Shown: piece by piece, positions 54,149 through 64,000 of the stretch | Layout: each line of letters opens with the position of its first letter | How positions within the stretch are numbered: position 1 is the first letter of the stretch | Assembly: GCF_003472385.1 (NCBI RefSeq) | Contig: NZ_QRLV01000004.1 | Span: 181,750-245,749 of the forward strand | Direction: 5' to 3' | From: Sutterella sp. AM11-39 | GTDB taxonomy: Bacteria > Pseudomonadota > Gammaproteobacteria > Burkholderiales > Burkholderiaceae_F | DNA length: 64,000 nt | Translations under genes and position numbers: made by a program | Notes under the pieces: generated by a model | What the model was told of the DNA's origin: nothing | Seen by the model: only the letters and a program-made list of their open reading frames with translations | The model's database searches: none

Positions 54149-56716
54149 ATGGCGTCCGAACGCAACTTTTCCGTCAAACCGTACATCAACCTCCGAGAAA
54201 AGCTTGCCCAAAACTTTTCGGCGCACCCCCAGGTCGGACTTTATTTGCGGCACCATACTGCCGTCATCGACAAATTCGTCAAAGATTGCGCCGCGTTTGC
54301 CAAAGTTCCCCCCACCTGCGCGATCGCCGCGCTCGGCGGCTACGGCCGCAGAGAAATGTTCCCGTACTCGGATATCGACGTGGCGGTGCTCACCCCCGAA
54401 GGCCTCTCGCAAGCCGATCAGACCGCCATTGCGGAGTTCGTCACATTGCTCTGGAGCCTGGGACTGACGGTCGGCACCAATGTCCGAACCAAAGCCGAAA
54501 CGCTCAAAATCACCGCCTCCGACATCACGGCGGCAACCGCCTTTTTGGAGGCGCGATGGATCTACGGAAACAAAGCTCTTTTTAAGGACACCCACGACAC
54601 TTTTTTGCAGGAGCTCGACAGCCGCATGTTTTTCCGCAGCAAAATGCTCGAAATGCGGCAGCGTCACCAAAAATACGGCGACACTCCCTATGCCCTCGAA
54701 CCCAACATCAAGGAAGGTTTGGGCGGTCTGCGCGACCTGCAGGTGTTTCTGTGGTACGCCAAAGCCGCCGGTTACGGCACATCCTGGAAAGAAATGGCTC
54801 AGGCAGGACTCATCACCGGCACAGAGGCCTATCACTTCACGCAATGCACGCACTTTCTGCGAGAACTGCGCATCCGCCTGCATCTCATCTGCGGCCGCCA
54901 TGAAGACCGTCTGATTTTCGACGTGCAGACAGCGCTCGCAAAAAACGCCGGCTACAAACCCAAAGGGTCGCTGCTTCCGAGCGAAGCACTCATGAAGCGC
55001 TTCTATCTCAACGCTAAGAACATCGTTCAGCTCACGCAGATCCTGGTGGCTGCCATCACCGAAAAGCTTTTCCGGCAGGCCGCGCCGCGTTTTGTGAAGA
55101 GCATCGACAATGTCTTCATCGCCCGCGGAGACATTCTCGACATCAAGAGCCGAGACGACTTTCGCAAAGACTCAACAAATATGATCCGAGCTTTCGTGCT
55201 CTTTGCCTTGCATCGGGAGTTCAAGCGCATGTCGACGAATCTGCTGCGAGCGCTCTGGCACGAACGCTCCTCGATCGACACGGAATTTCGAAGCAACCCG
55301 ATCAACAAAAAGCTCTTTCTCGATACGGTCAAACTGCGCTACGGTCCCTATCATTTTCTAAAGAACCTCAACACATGGGGCATTCTCGGACGCTTCCTGC
55401 CCGTCTGGCGACGCATCGTCGGACAGATGCAACACGATCTTTTTCACATTTACACGGTCGATCAGCACACGCTCGGCGTCGTCAAATATCTCCGCCGCCT
55501 GTCGCACTCTTCCTACGCGCACGAATACCCCTTGTGCTCGCAGATCATGAACGATATCGAAAAGCCCTGGCGTCTGACACTTGCCGGACTTTTTCACGAT
55601 ATTGCCAAAGGTCGCGGAGGAAGCCACTCCGAGCTTGGCGCCAAGGAAGTCAAAGCTTTTGCCTCCAACTTCGGAATCAATCCGCAGGACGCTGATTACA
55701 TGGAGTTTCTGGTGGCGCAGCACCTCCTGATGAGCACGGTTGCACAGCGCGAAGACATCACCAATCCGGAAGTGGTCGAACGCTTTGCCTCAAAGGTCGG
55801 CAACAAGGAGCGACTCGACGGTCTGTATCTTTTGACCGTCTGCGACATCCGCGCCACCAGTCCCAAGGTCTGGAACGCATGGAAGTATCAGCTTCTCACG
55901 GATCTCTACCACAGCACATTGCTGTGCCTGGAAGCAGGTGGCGAACCCAAAACGCGGGCGGGCATTTTCGATGAACACCGCAAGAAGGCCTGCGAACTGA
56001 TCGCGCAGACCGGCATGACCGAAGATGTAAGAGACGCTTTCTGGAAGGAACTCAACATCGTCTACTTTCTTCGCCATTCGCCCCAGGACATCGCCTGGCA
56101 CACGGTGGAACTCGCCGGATGCTCCCGCTCGCAAGACCCCGTCGTCAAGTGCCGTGCGCGCCGCAAGGGCAACGTCTGCAAGGTACTTGTCTACACGCAC
56201 GACCAAAAAGATCTCTTTGCCCGCGTGGTGGCTTTTTTCGAGCGCGAAGGTCTTTCGATTCTCGACGCGCGCATTCACACGACCGTCCACGGCTGGGCGC
56301 TGGACACATTCCTCGTACAGGATAAGCGCGGGCGCGATCTTAAAGCTCTCGGAGCAAGCATCGAAAAAAATCTTGCAAACGTCATCAGCTCGGCCAAGCC
56401 GCTACCCGAACCCAAAAAAGGAAAGCTCTCTCGCCGCGGCAGAAGTTTCCCTGTGACGCCGATCGTCGAAATTGAGCGCGACGAGAGTCAGCGCAGCTGG
56501 GTGCTGCGCATCACCTGCAACGACCGTATCGGCCTTTTGTTTGCCATCGCCGTCGTGTTGGCACGGCACGGCATCAACCTTGCCACCGCCAAGATCTCCA
56601 CGCTCGATGAGCGCGTCGAAGACGTATTTTTGATTGACGGACCGGCGCTGCAAAATCCCGAAGGCGTTGTGCAGGTGGAAAACGAGTTGATTGACGCCTT
56701 GATGAACGCAGCCTGA
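54149..56716 (+). CDS. glnD: PII uridylyltransferase/uridylyl-removing enzyme
   Basis: GlnD (about 855 aa) is the nitrogen sensor that modifies PII proteins. Domains: nucleotidyltransferase (about 61-90, GGYGRREMFPYSDIDVAVL), a helical linker, HD phosphohydrolase (HTLGVVKYL and LAGLFHDIAKGRGG) and two ACT domains at the C terminus (VLVYTHDQKDLFARVVAFF and RITCNDRIGLLFAIAVVL). The ATG at 54149 has GGGAA upstream; the TTG at 54116 is less likely. Confidence 0.96.
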   Translation: MASERNFSVKPYINLREKLAQNFSAHPQVGLYLRHHTAVIDKFVKDCAAFAKVPPTCAIAALGGYGRREMFPYSDIDVAVLTPEGLSQADQTAIAEFVTLLWSLGLTVGTNVRTKAETLKITASDITAATAFLEARWIYGNKALFKDTHDTFLQELDSRMFFRSKMLEMRQRHQKYGDTPYALEPNIKEGLGGLRDLQVFLWYAKAAGYGTSWKEMAQAGLITGTEAYHFTQCTHFLRELRIRLHLICGRHEDRLIFDVQTALAKNAGYKPKGSLLPSEALMKRFYLNAKNIVQLTQILVAAITEKLFRQAAPRFVKSIDNVFIARGDILDIKSRDDFRKDSTNMIRAFVLFALHREFKRMSTNLLRALWHERSSIDTEFRSNPINKKLFLDTVKLRYGPYHFLKNLNTWGILGRFLPVWRRIVGQMQHDLFHIYTVDQHTLGVVKYLRRLSHSSYAHEYPLCSQIMNDIEKPWRLTLAGLFHDIAKGRGGSHSELGAKEVKAFASNFGINPQDADYMEFLVAQHLLMSTVAQREDITNPEVVERFASKVGNKERLDGLYLLTVCDIRATSPKVWNAWKYQLLTDLYHSTLLCLEAGGEPKTRAGIFDEHRKKACELIAQTGMTEDVRDAFWKELNIVYFLRHSPQDIAWHTVELAGCSRSQDPVVKCRARRKGNVCKVLVYTHDQKDLFARVVAFFEREGLSILDARIHTTVHGWALDTFLVQDKRGRDLKALGASIEKNLANVISSAKPLPEPKKGKLSRRGRSFPVTPIVEIERDESQRSWVLRITCNDRIGLLFAIAVVLARHGINLATAKISTLDERVEDVFLIDGPALQNPEGVVQVENELIDALMNAA

Positions 56717-56730
56717 TTCGGTTGCACAAA

Positions 56731-56763
56731 CGACAACGCCGCAGAACTCTGCGGCGTTGTGTT
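56731..56763. terminator. Bidirectional terminator between glnD and gltA
   Basis: ACAACGCCGCAG (56733-56744) pairs with CTGCGGCGTTGT (56749-56760) around AACT. It lies between convergent genes. Confidence 0.88.
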
Positions 56764-56771
56764 GTGCGAAT

Positions 56772-58079
56772 TTAGCGCTCTTCGATCGGCTTGACGTGGC
56801 GCTCCGTGCAACCGGTAAAGAGTTGACGGGGTCGACCGATGCGGAAGGCCGGATCATCGATCATCTCGTTGAGCTGGGCAAACCAGCCGACGGTGCGGGC
56901 CATGGCAAAGATAGCCGTAAAGAGCGGCATCGGAATGCCGATCGCCTTTTGCACGATGCCCGAATAGAAGTCCACGTTCGGGTAGAGATTGCGCGAAATG
57001 AAATACTCGTCTTCAAGCGCAATCTTTTCCAAGGCCAGGGCAAGCTTGAAGATGGGCGAATCATGCAGCCCGAGCTCATCGAGAACTTCGTAGCAGGTTT
57101 CGCGCATGAGCTTGGCTCGAGGATCGTAGTTCTTGTAGACACGGTGACCGAACCCCATCAAGCGCACGCCGCTCGACTTGTCCTTGACCTTCTTGATGAA
57201 GTCGCCGATTTTCGCGATGCCGCCCTCTTCCTGGATGTGATAGAGCATCGAGAGCGTCGCTTCGTTGGCGCCGCCGTGCTGAGGGCCCCACAGACAAGCT
57301 ACGCCCGCGGCAATGGCCGCAAAGGGACTCGTACCGGAACTTGCGCACAGACGTACGGTCGAAGTTGATGCGTTCTGCTCATGGTCAGCATGCAGAATGA
57401 AGATGCGGTCGATGGCGCGCGTGAGCACATCGTTGATCTTGTATTCCTCACACGGAATCGCAAACATCATGCGCATGAAGTTGGCCGAATAGGACAAATC
57501 GTTGCGCGGATAAATGTAGGGTTCGCCCACCGAATACTTGTAAGTCATGGCGACAAGACCGGGCATCTTGCCGATGAGCTGCACGGCAGCCATGGCTCGC
57601 TGCTCGGGATCGAGCAGGTTGCAGCTCTTGGGATAGAACGCGGACATGGCTCCGATCAGGCCAGTCAAAACCGCCATCGGATGTGCATCGCGGCGGAACC
57701 CCTGCAGGAAGAGATGCATCGACTCGTGAATGAGCGTGTGGTGCATCACGAGGTACTCGAAGTCTTCCTTTTCTTTCGCGTTGGGCAATTCGCCTTTGAG
57801 AAGCAAATAACAGACTTCAAGGTAGTCGCAGTTGCGGGCGAGCTCCTCGATCGGATAGCCGCGATAGAGCAGTTTGCCCGCCGCGCCGTCAATGTACGTA
57901 ATGGCGCTCTTGCAGGAAGCCGTGCTCATGAATCCCGGATCGTATGTGAATTTTCCCGTCTTCTTGTAGAGCGTCGAAATGTCGATGACTTCCGGACCGA
58001 CGGAGCCGGGCAAAACCGGCAGGCTAACTTCCGGCGAACCGTCGGAAAACACGAGTTTTACTGATTTTTCTTCAGCCAC
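56772..58079 (-). CDS. gltA: Citrate synthase
   Basis: Citrate synthase (435 aa) condenses acetyl-CoA with oxaloacetate. The catalytic His residues are in [11 protein letters not shown] and [14 protein letters not shown], with the following Asp present. The length is that of the hexameric NADH-sensitive type. GTG at 58079 with GGAGG seven bases upstream is the start; the frame extends to a TTG at 58106 across that ribosome site. It lies downstream of lpdA rather than next to sdh, the more usual place in betaproteobacteria. Confidence 0.96.
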   Translation of the reverse strand: MAEEKSVKLVFSDGSPEVSLPVLPGSVGPEVIDISTLYKKTGKFTYDPGFMSTASCKSAITYIDGAAGKLLYRGYPIEELARNCDYLEVCYLLLKGELPNAKEKEDFEYLVMHHTLIHESMHLFLQGFRRDAHPMAVLTGLIGAMSAFYPKSCNLLDPEQRAMAAVQLIGKMPGLVAMTYKYSVGEPYIYPRNDLSYSANFMRMMFAIPCEEYKINDVLTRAIDRIFILHADHEQNASTSTVRLCASSGTSPFAAIAAGVACLWGPQHGGANEATLSMLYHIQEEGGIAKIGDFIKKVKDKSSGVRLMGFGHRVYKNYDPRAKLMRETCYEVLDELGLHDSPIFKLALALEKIALEDEYFISRNLYPNVDFYSGIVQKAIGIPMPLFTAIFAMARTVGWFAQLNEMIDDPAFRIGRPRQLFTGCTERHVKPIEER

Positions 58080-58194
58080 GACACTTCCTCCGTTATGGGT
58101 GTCCAAGCAAAATTCGGATGTGCCGCAAGTGCCTACAGCCGCCTTTGCCGCACCTTAACGGATCGAAATAATAGCCCCGACTAGGCGCTTTTGC

Positions 58195-59625
58195 TTATTT
58201 TCGCCTCTTCTCGGAAACGCGCAGACTGGCAAAGGCCGCATCCTGAATCGTTTCGGACATGCCGGGGTGCGGCCAGATAACAAGCGACAGATCCTCGTCG
58301 GTCGCCCCAAACGCAATGGCCTGCGCCAGGGCAGACACGAGGTCTCCGGCAGCAGCGCCCACGACCTGAGCACCCACTAGGCGTCCGGTTGATTCTTCGC
58401 AGACCAGTTCGACAAAACCAGCCGTTTCATCACAGGCTCTCGCCATGGCGTTATGCGCAAAAGCGGCTTTGCCCGTGCGAACGGCCATTCCGGCTTCTTG
58501 CGCAGCGTCTTTGCTCAATCCGACCCAGGCAAACTCAGGATGCGTATAGACGACGGAAGGCACCGGCGCTACATGCGCAGGACGCACGCCGCCGGCGATG
58601 CGCTCGGCCACGGCGCGACCTTCGTCGGAAGCCTTATGCGCGAGCTGCGGCCCCTTGACGATGTCTCCGACGGCCCACACATCAGGCAAATTGGTACGGC
58701 ACTGATCATCGGTCTCAACAATGCCTGCGGGATTCACGGCCAAGCCTACCGCCTGAGGATTGACGCCTTCGACAGCGGAACTTCTGCCGATTGCCACGAG
58801 AAGCTTTTCAAAAGTGCGCGTTTCCTTGACGCCGTCGCGCTCGAACGTGACGTTGACGCCTTCTGCGCAACGCTGCACATCAACAATCAGCACGCCGAGC
58901 TCAAACTGTAGTCCCTGTTCGGAGAGCATCTTGCGGGCAGCTTCACTAACCGGCTTTCCGGCAAAGGACAAAACGTCGGCCGCCATGTCGAAAACGGTCA
59001 CGGCACTGCCCAAGCGGGACCAGACGCTTCCGAGTTCAAGCCCGATCACGCCGGCACCGATAATGCCGAGACTCTTCGGAGGCTCCTTAAATGCCAAAGC
59101 GCCGCTATTGGAACACACCACTTCTTCGTCAAACTGAAGCCCCGGCAAGGTGCGAGGCTTGGTGCCGCAGGCAACGATCACGTGTTTGGCCTGCAGTCGT
59201 TGACCGCCTGCCGTCTCAAGTTCCCAACCAGTCTGCGTCTTTGCGCGAAAAACGACTTTTTCGGCAACGAACTCAACTCCCGCTTTCTTAAAAAGCATGG
59301 CAACGCCGCGGTTGGAATCCTTTACAGCCTTGGCTCGGTGTCGCTGCATCTGCTCAAAGTCCAGGTCGGGGGTCACGGGCTTCAAGCCGAACGCTAACGA
59401 GCCTTTCCTGACCTTTGCATAGGCCAGACTTGCGGCCAGAAGCGCCTTGCTCGGCACACAGCCGACATTGGCGCAGGTGCCGCCGAGCGCGCCGAGTTCA
59501 CCGTCATCGGGATTGGCCATCGGATCAAAACAGACCGTCTTTAATCCGAGTTCGCCGGCACGAACCGCTGCGGCATAACCTCCGGGGCCCGCACCGATCA
59601 CCGCCACATCATAGAATTCGTCCAT
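58195..59625 (-). CDS. lpdA: Dihydrolipoyl dehydrogenase (E3)
   Basis: A 476-aa FAD enzyme reoxidising the lipoyl group of the 2-oxoglutarate dehydrogenase complex. FAD-binding VAVIGAGPGGYAAAVRA, redox disulfide GGTCANVGCVPSKALL, NAD site GIIGAGVIGLELGSVW and the C-terminal active His-Glu in IWPHPGMSE are present. The ATG at 59625 has AAAGGA upstream. It starts 17 bases after odhB. Confidence 0.96.
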   Translation of the reverse strand: MDEFYDVAVIGAGPGGYAAAVRAGELGLKTVCFDPMANPDDGELGALGGTCANVGCVPSKALLAASLAYAKVRKGSLAFGLKPVTPDLDFEQMQRHRAKAVKDSNRGVAMLFKKAGVEFVAEKVVFRAKTQTGWELETAGGQRLQAKHVIVACGTKPRTLPGLQFDEEVVCSNSGALAFKEPPKSLGIIGAGVIGLELGSVWSRLGSAVTVFDMAADVLSFAGKPVSEAARKMLSEQGLQFELGVLIVDVQRCAEGVNVTFERDGVKETRTFEKLLVAIGRSSAVEGVNPQAVGLAVNPAGIVETDDQCRTNLPDVWAVGDIVKGPQLAHKASDEGRAVAERIAGGVRPAHVAPVPSVVYTHPEFAWVGLSKDAAQEAGMAVRTGKAAFAHNAMARACDETAGFVELVCEESTGRLVGAQVVGAAAGDLVSALAQAIAFGATDEDLSLVIWPHPGMSETIQDAAFASLRVSEKRRK

Positions 59626-59642
59626 CGCGTTTTTTCCTTTTC

Positions 59643-60887
59643 TCAAATGTCCAAAAGCATCACGGCGGGATCTTCGAGCGCCGCCTTCATGGCACCGAGC
59701 CCCAGCACGGCTTCGCGTCCGTCGATGAGGCGATGATCGTAGGAAAGCGCCAGATAGTTCATGGGACGAATGACGATTTCGCCGTTGACCACGACAGGGC
59801 GCTCCTTGGTGGCATGAATGCCCAGAATGGCAGACTGAGGCGGATTGATGATGGGGGTGGAAAGCATCGAGCCGAAAACGCCGCCGTTGCTCACGGTAAA
59901 CGTGCCGCCGGAAAGTTCTTCGATCGACAGCTTGCCCGCCTGGGCACGCTTGGCAAAGTCGGCAATTTCAAGTTCGATTTCGGCAAATGTTTTCTGATCG
60001 GCGTTTCGCACCACGGGAACCACCAGACCGCGCTCCGTACCGACGGCAACGCCAATGTCAAAATAGCTGTGGTAGATGATGTCGGTGCCGTCGATCGAAG
60101 CGTTCAGAACAGGGAACTTTTCGAGCGCATAAACGGCGGCCTTGACAAAGAACGACATGAAACCCAACTTGATGCCGTGGCGTCTCTCGAACTTTTCCTT
60201 GTATCGGGCACGCAGCGCGATGACCGCGCTCATATCCACTTCGTTGAAGGTGGTGAGCTGCGCGGAACCGGCAAGGCTCTGAACCAAACGCTCTGCCACA
60301 CGGCGGCGCAGACGCGTCATCGGAACTCGATCCTCCTTGCGGCCGTACGGATCGGGCGCGATCGGTTCGGCAGGAGCAGGCGCCGCCGCAGATCTCGAAG
60401 CCGGAACCGCTCGCGGCGCAGGTTCGGCAGTCTGAGGTTGAACCGGAGGTTCAGCTGCCGCAAGCGCATCAACCTTGGTAATACGGTTTCCCGGTCCAGT
60501 ACCGATCACGGTCTTGGCGTCAATGCCGGCAGCGGCAAGAACGGCGGCTGCTGACGGCATGACACGCGGTTCGGCAATGGTTTTCTCTACCGGTGCAGGA
60601 GACGGAGCTCTGCTCGAGTCGGTAGAAGCTGAAGCGCTCACGGAAGCATCGGTATCAATCACGGCGATCACTTCGCCCGAAACAACCGTCTGACCGTTTT
60701 GCGCTCGAATTTCAGCAAGCTGGCCTGCCGCAGGCGACGGCACTTCCAGCACCACCTTGTCGGTTTCGATCTCAATGAGAATTTCATCGGCGGCTACGAT
60801 GTCGCCCGGCTTGCGTTTCCATTCCAGAAGCGTCGCTTCGCTCACGGATTCGGAGAGTTCGGGGACTTTCACTTGTACGGTATTCAT
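59643..60887 (-). CDS. odhB: 2-oxoglutarate dehydrogenase E2 (dihydrolipoyl succinyltransferase)
   Basis: E2 core, 414 aa. One lipoyl domain with the lipoyl Lys in [10 protein letters not shown] (about 43), an Ala/Pro-rich linker, the E3-binding domain ([18 protein letters not shown]), a second linker and the catalytic domain ending in [13 protein letters not shown] (active His). It lies between odhA and lpdA. Confidence 0.96.
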   Translation of the reverse strand: MNTVQVKVPELSESVSEATLLEWKRKPGDIVAADEILIEIETDKVVLEVPSPAAGQLAEIRAQNGQTVVSGEVIAVIDTDASVSASASTDSSRAPSPAPVEKTIAEPRVMPSAAAVLAAAGIDAKTVIGTGPGNRITKVDALAAAEPPVQPQTAEPAPRAVPASRSAAAPAPAEPIAPDPYGRKEDRVPMTRLRRRVAERLVQSLAGSAQLTTFNEVDMSAVIALRARYKEKFERRHGIKLGFMSFFVKAAVYALEKFPVLNASIDGTDIIYHSYFDIGVAVGTERGLVVPVVRNADQKTFAEIELEIADFAKRAQAGKLSIEELSGGTFTVSNGGVFGSMLSTPIINPPQSAILGIHATKERPVVVNGEIVIRPMNYLALSYDHRLIDGREAVLGLGAMKAALEDPAVMLLDI

Positions 60888-60935
60888 AGCTGTGTTCTCT
60901 GTGTGTGTTTTTATTCTTTCTGCGTGGGCTTTGCT

Positions 60936-63794
60936 TTAGGCAGTCAGCACAAAACCTTTGATCGGGGCAAAAGCCGCATCCTGTAGATCCTTGAGCTGCT
61001 GCGCGTGGCGAGCACTGTAGCCCACCGCAGGCGACGGGCTTTCAGGGCGACCGGCATAGGCTAACCGCATACCTGGGCGCATGTTCATGAGAATGCGCGT
61101 CTTGGCGTAATTCCAAACGCCTTGATTCTGCGGTTCGTCCTGACACCAGACAATCTCACCGGCGTCGGGGTAACGGTCAATGACAGACTTAACCTGCTTG
61201 TGCGGGAACGGATAGAGCTGTTCCATGCGTACGATCGCGTAATGCTTCTGAGCCTCTTCGTTGATTTCAGCACGACGGCGCACCAGGTCGTAATAAACAC
61301 GTCCCGAACAAAAGACAATGCGGCGCACGGCTTCAGGCAAAGCGTTCTCGTCGTCGATCACGGTACGGAAAGAGCCTTCGGAAAGTTCCGTCAAATCATT
61401 GGTGGCAGCCTTGTTGCGCAACAAAGACTTGGGCGTAAAAACGATAAGCGGCTTTCTTGCCTTTTGAAGCATTTGCAGACGTATCAGATGAAACATCTGA
61501 GCCGCACAGGAAGGTTGGACCACACGCATATTGTCACCGGCACATAGCTGTAGGTAACGTTCGATTCGCGCCGAAGAATGTTCAGGTCCCTGCCCCTCAT
61601 AGCCGTGCGGCAACAGCAGGACCAGTCCGCAGAGGCGTCCCCATTTGACTTCGCCGGAGCTGATGAACTGATCGATCACAACCTGGGCGCCGTTGGCAAA
61701 GTCACCGAATTGGGCCTCCCAGAGCACCAACGCATCGGGAGCGGCTGTCGCATAGCCGTATTCGAACCCGAGCACGGCGTTTTCAGACAACACCGAGTCG
61801 ATCACGGTAAAGGGGGCCGCTTCGGGGCCGAGATGCTGCAGCGGAACGTAGTCGCCCTCATCCCACTTTTCGCGCTTTTGGTCATGCAACACGGCATGAC
61901 GATGACTGAACGTACCTCGACCGCTGTCCTCCCCCGTAAGACGCACGGCGTAGCCTGCCGACAAAAGAGTAGCGTAGGCCAGGTGTTCGGCCATGCCCCA
62001 GTCGACTCTGAGTTCGCCTGCAGCCATCCGGCGTCGGTCAGCAACGACCTTGGCAACGATCGGATGCAGTTCGAAGGTTTCGGGCAACGTGGTGATCATC
62101 TGCCCCAAACGAGTAAGTTCGGCCATCGGCACGCGGGTATCGATGTCATTACTCAAAACACCGCCTGCAAATCGAGTCCAATCAGCGCGGTAGCGGTGAC
62201 GTTCGGTGAGAATGTTGAGCGGCAGAGGCGGACGGCCCTCCTTGAGTCGAGCCTTCACCTCTTCGCGCATTTGTTCGCTTTCTTCAAGCGAAACAACACC
62301 GGCGCCAGCGAGTTTTCGGGCATAGAGAGCGCGCGTACCGGGGTGTTTGCCGATGGCGCGGTACATTAAGGGTTGCGTGACGGCCGGCGTATCCTGCTCA
62401 TTGTGCCCGAGCTTTCGGAAGCAGACTATGTCAAGAACTGCGTCCTTTTGGAAGGTCTGCTGGAATTCGCAAACGAGTTCTGCAGCATAAGCGACCGCAT
62501 CGGGATCATCGCCGTTGACGTGCAACACCGGCGCTTCAATGAGCTTGGCCGGATCAGTGCAGTACGTCATAGAGCCCTTGTCACGGGGATCGGACGTGGT
62601 AAAGCCGATCTGGTTGTTGATCACGATGTGAACCGTACCACCCGTGCCGTAACCACGGGTATCAGCAAGGTTAAGCGTCTCCATCACAACGCCCTGGCCG
62701 GGGAAAGCCGCGTCGCCGTGCACCATCACGCCGAGAACGAGGCGTTCGGCGTCTTTTCCTCCTCCGCGACGGTCCTGTCGCGCACGAACGCTGCCGACAA
62801 CCACCGGATCAACAATTTCAAGGTGCGAGGGATTGAACTCAAGCGCCAGATGAATGTGTCGGCCGTCAACCATCATGTCGGAAGAAAAGCCGTTGTGGTA
62901 CTTGACGTCGCCGGCGGGCAAATTGGATGCTGCGACACCTTCGAATTCTGCAAAGAGATCCTGCGGGCTCTTGCCGATGATATTGACAAGAACGTTGAGC
63001 CTTCCACGATGAGCCATGCCGATCACGCATTCTTCGACACCGGCGTGCGCGGCCCGTTCAACAACGGTCTGCATGGCAGTGATGAAGGACTCACCGCCTT
63101 CGAGACTGAAGCGCTTTTGACCGACATAACGAGTGTGAAGGAATCGCTCAAGACCTTCAGCTGCCGTCAAGCCTTCGAGGATCTTGCGGCGACGTTCAGC
63201 TGTGTACATCGGTCGAGAACGACTGCGCTCAAGCTTTTCCTGCCACCAGCGCTTCTGGACAGGATCGGAGATGTACATAAATTCGGCACCAATCGAGCTG
63301 CAGTAAGTCTCTCGCAAGGCTGTGAGAAGAGTGCGCAACGGCATCTTGTTGGCACCGAAAAAGGTATTCGTGATGTGAAACTCGGTATCGAGATCTGCAT
63401 CGGTCAGACCGTAGAACAACGGATCGAGTTCGGGAATCACGGGAGCTTCGTGGCGCTTGAGCGGATCGAGCTGTGCGCGACGCGTACCGAGCACACGATA
63501 GGCAGCAATGAGTTGCTGTACGAATACCTGTTTGCCGGCAATTTCCAAATCCTGACGGCTGACATCACAGACAACGGCGCCGTGGGGACGATTGGCAAGG
63601 CTCGTGACGATTTCCGAATGTAGAACTTCGCGGGAGATGTCTCCGGCGTCTTCCATTAGCATCTGGACGAAGTAGTTACGCCACTGCTCGGAGACGGAGG
63701 CCGGATCCTTGAGCCAGCTTTCATAGAAGGACTCAACGTAGGAAGCGTTGGGGCCATTGAGCCAGCTTGACTGTTCGAGGTCTTTGATGGGCAT
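60936..63794 (-). CDS. odhA: 2-oxoglutarate dehydrogenase E1
   Basis: Thiamine-diphosphate E1 of the complex, about 952 aa. Key parts: N-terminal SWLNGPNASYVESFYESW, GMAHRGRLNVLVNI, HGDAAFPGQGVVMETLN, the TPP-binding NNQIGFTTS stretch and FRKLGHNEQDTP. The frame opens at 63833, but the ATG at 63794 (MPIKDLEQSS) with AGGAA upstream is the family start. It is the first gene of odhA-odhB-lpdA. Confidence 0.96.
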   Translation of the reverse strand: MPIKDLEQSSWLNGPNASYVESFYESWLKDPASVSEQWRNYFVQMLMEDAGDISREVLHSEIVTSLANRPHGAVVCDVSRQDLEIAGKQVFVQQLIAAYRVLGTRRAQLDPLKRHEAPVIPELDPLFYGLTDADLDTEFHITNTFFGANKMPLRTLLTALRETYCSSIGAEFMYISDPVQKRWWQEKLERSRSRPMYTAERRRKILEGLTAAEGLERFLHTRYVGQKRFSLEGGESFITAMQTVVERAAHAGVEECVIGMAHRGRLNVLVNIIGKSPQDLFAEFEGVAASNLPAGDVKYHNGFSSDMMVDGRHIHLALEFNPSHLEIVDPVVVGSVRARQDRRGGGKDAERLVLGVMVHGDAAFPGQGVVMETLNLADTRGYGTGGTVHIVINNQIGFTTSDPRDKGSMTYCTDPAKLIEAPVLHVNGDDPDAVAYAAELVCEFQQTFQKDAVLDIVCFRKLGHNEQDTPAVTQPLMYRAIGKHPGTRALYARKLAGAGVVSLEESEQMREEVKARLKEGRPPLPLNILTERHRYRADWTRFAGGVLSNDIDTRVPMAELTRLGQMITTLPETFELHPIVAKVVADRRRMAAGELRVDWGMAEHLAYATLLSAGYAVRLTGEDSGRGTFSHRHAVLHDQKREKWDEGDYVPLQHLGPEAAPFTVIDSVLSENAVLGFEYGYATAAPDALVLWEAQFGDFANGAQVVIDQFISSGEVKWGRLCGLVLLLPHGYEGQGPEHSSARIERYLQLCAGDNMRVVQPSCAAQMFHLIRLQMLQKARKPLIVFTPKSLLRNKAATNDLTELSEGSFRTVIDDENALPEAVRRIVFCSGRVYYDLVRRRAEINEEAQKHYAIVRMEQLYPFPHKQVKSVIDRYPDAGEIVWCQDEPQNQGVWNYAKTRILMNMRPGMRLAYAGRPESPSPAVGYSARHAQQLKDLQDAAFAPIKGFVLTA

Positions 63795-63944
63795 TTCCTG
63801 TTCTCTGTAAATCCATGTTGGCGAACAAAGCACAAGCGCTATTCACACTTGGTTTATTCGGCACGTGAGTAAGGATACAGAGAGCGGAACGGGAATGGGC
63901 GGGAGTAGGTCTTTCGGAGAGGTGGAATTTGAAACGCAGAAATG

Positions 63945-63980
63945 ACAAAACCCCCGAAGGAGAGACTCCAACGGGGGTTC
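63945..63980 (-). terminator. Terminator of a gene lying to the right of the window
   Basis: On the minus strand AACCCCCG pairs with CGGGGGTT, followed by TTGTCATTT. It separates the odh operon from upstream transcription, so odhA must have a promoter in 63795-63944. Confidence 0.75.
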
Positions 63981-64000
63981 GCTTTAATGATTTAGCCTGG

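Noticed and set aside
62373-63623. 416-codon plus-strand frame opposite odhA
   Set aside because: odhA is fully recognisable on the other strand; this frame has no family features.
1-64000. Mobile elements, CRISPR arrays, defence systems
   Set aside because: No direct-repeat arrays, transposase, integrase or toxin-antitoxin genes were seen.

Overview
The window looks like ordinary chromosomal DNA of a betaproteobacterium. It has moderate-to-high GC, Burkholderiales-type gene order in the hydrogenase accessory genes (hupGHIJK-hypABFCDE) and an odhA-odhB-lpd block. The combination of anaerobe-type genes (an acyl-CoA dehydratase activase fusion and NiFe-hydrogenase maturation) with asparaginase, a carboxylate-type permease and System I cytochrome c maturation suggests a gut-associated Sutterellaceae-like organism. 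That assignment is inference from gene content, not a sequence match. I see no phage, insertion sequence, CRISPR array or defence island.

Layout. 1-1.8 kb (minus): fabD (cut by the window edge), fabH and rpmF. plsX is missing from its usual place between rpmF and fabH, which is filled by a GC-rich, hairpin-rich non-coding stretch. 2.4-5.7 kb (plus): a membrane sensor kinase and an OmpR-type regulator. 5.9-10.9 kb (plus): a multi-pass permease, a conserved-looking protein of unknown family, a cytoplasmic L-asparaginase and an MtnA/eIF2B-fold protein that lacks the isomerase's catalytic residues. This is the least explained part of the window. 11.0-19.5 kb (minus): a SIMPL-domain exported protein and a complete ccmABCDEFGHI operon. 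19.9-23.3 kb: ilvD (plus), then a YddG-like exporter and the PLP-homeostasis gene yggS (minus).

23.3-33.7 kb (plus): a long AT-rich leader followed by a compact NiFe-hydrogenase accessory operon (hyaE/hupG, hyaF/hupH, rubredoxin hupI, hybE/hupJ, hupK, hypABFCDE). The hydrogenase structural genes are not in the window. 33.7-36.4 kb: macro-domain protein and murJ (minus), then rpsT (plus) with a long leader. 36.8-42.4 kb: a 1484-residue double acyl-CoA dehydratase activase fusion, a HAD phosphatase and a small heavy-metal-binding protein beside a Fur-like palindrome. 42.6-44.0 kb: ppk2 and tRNA-Ser(UGA).

44.3-51.4 kb (minus): a tight series mltG-tmk-holB-panB-panC-panD-argD ending in a 38-codon membrane microprotein. 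MltG carries an unusual long cytosolic tail with a histone-H1-like basic segment. 51.6-56.7 kb: ygfZ and map (plus), a chalcone-isomerase-like exported protein (minus) and glnD (plus). 56.8-63.8 kb (minus): odhA-odhB-lpdA-gltA, a TCA-cycle block.

No clear-cut new system is visible. The best candidates for undescribed biology are the 5.9-10.9 kb metabolic cluster, the GC-rich RNA candidate that replaces plsX, and the MltG fusion.
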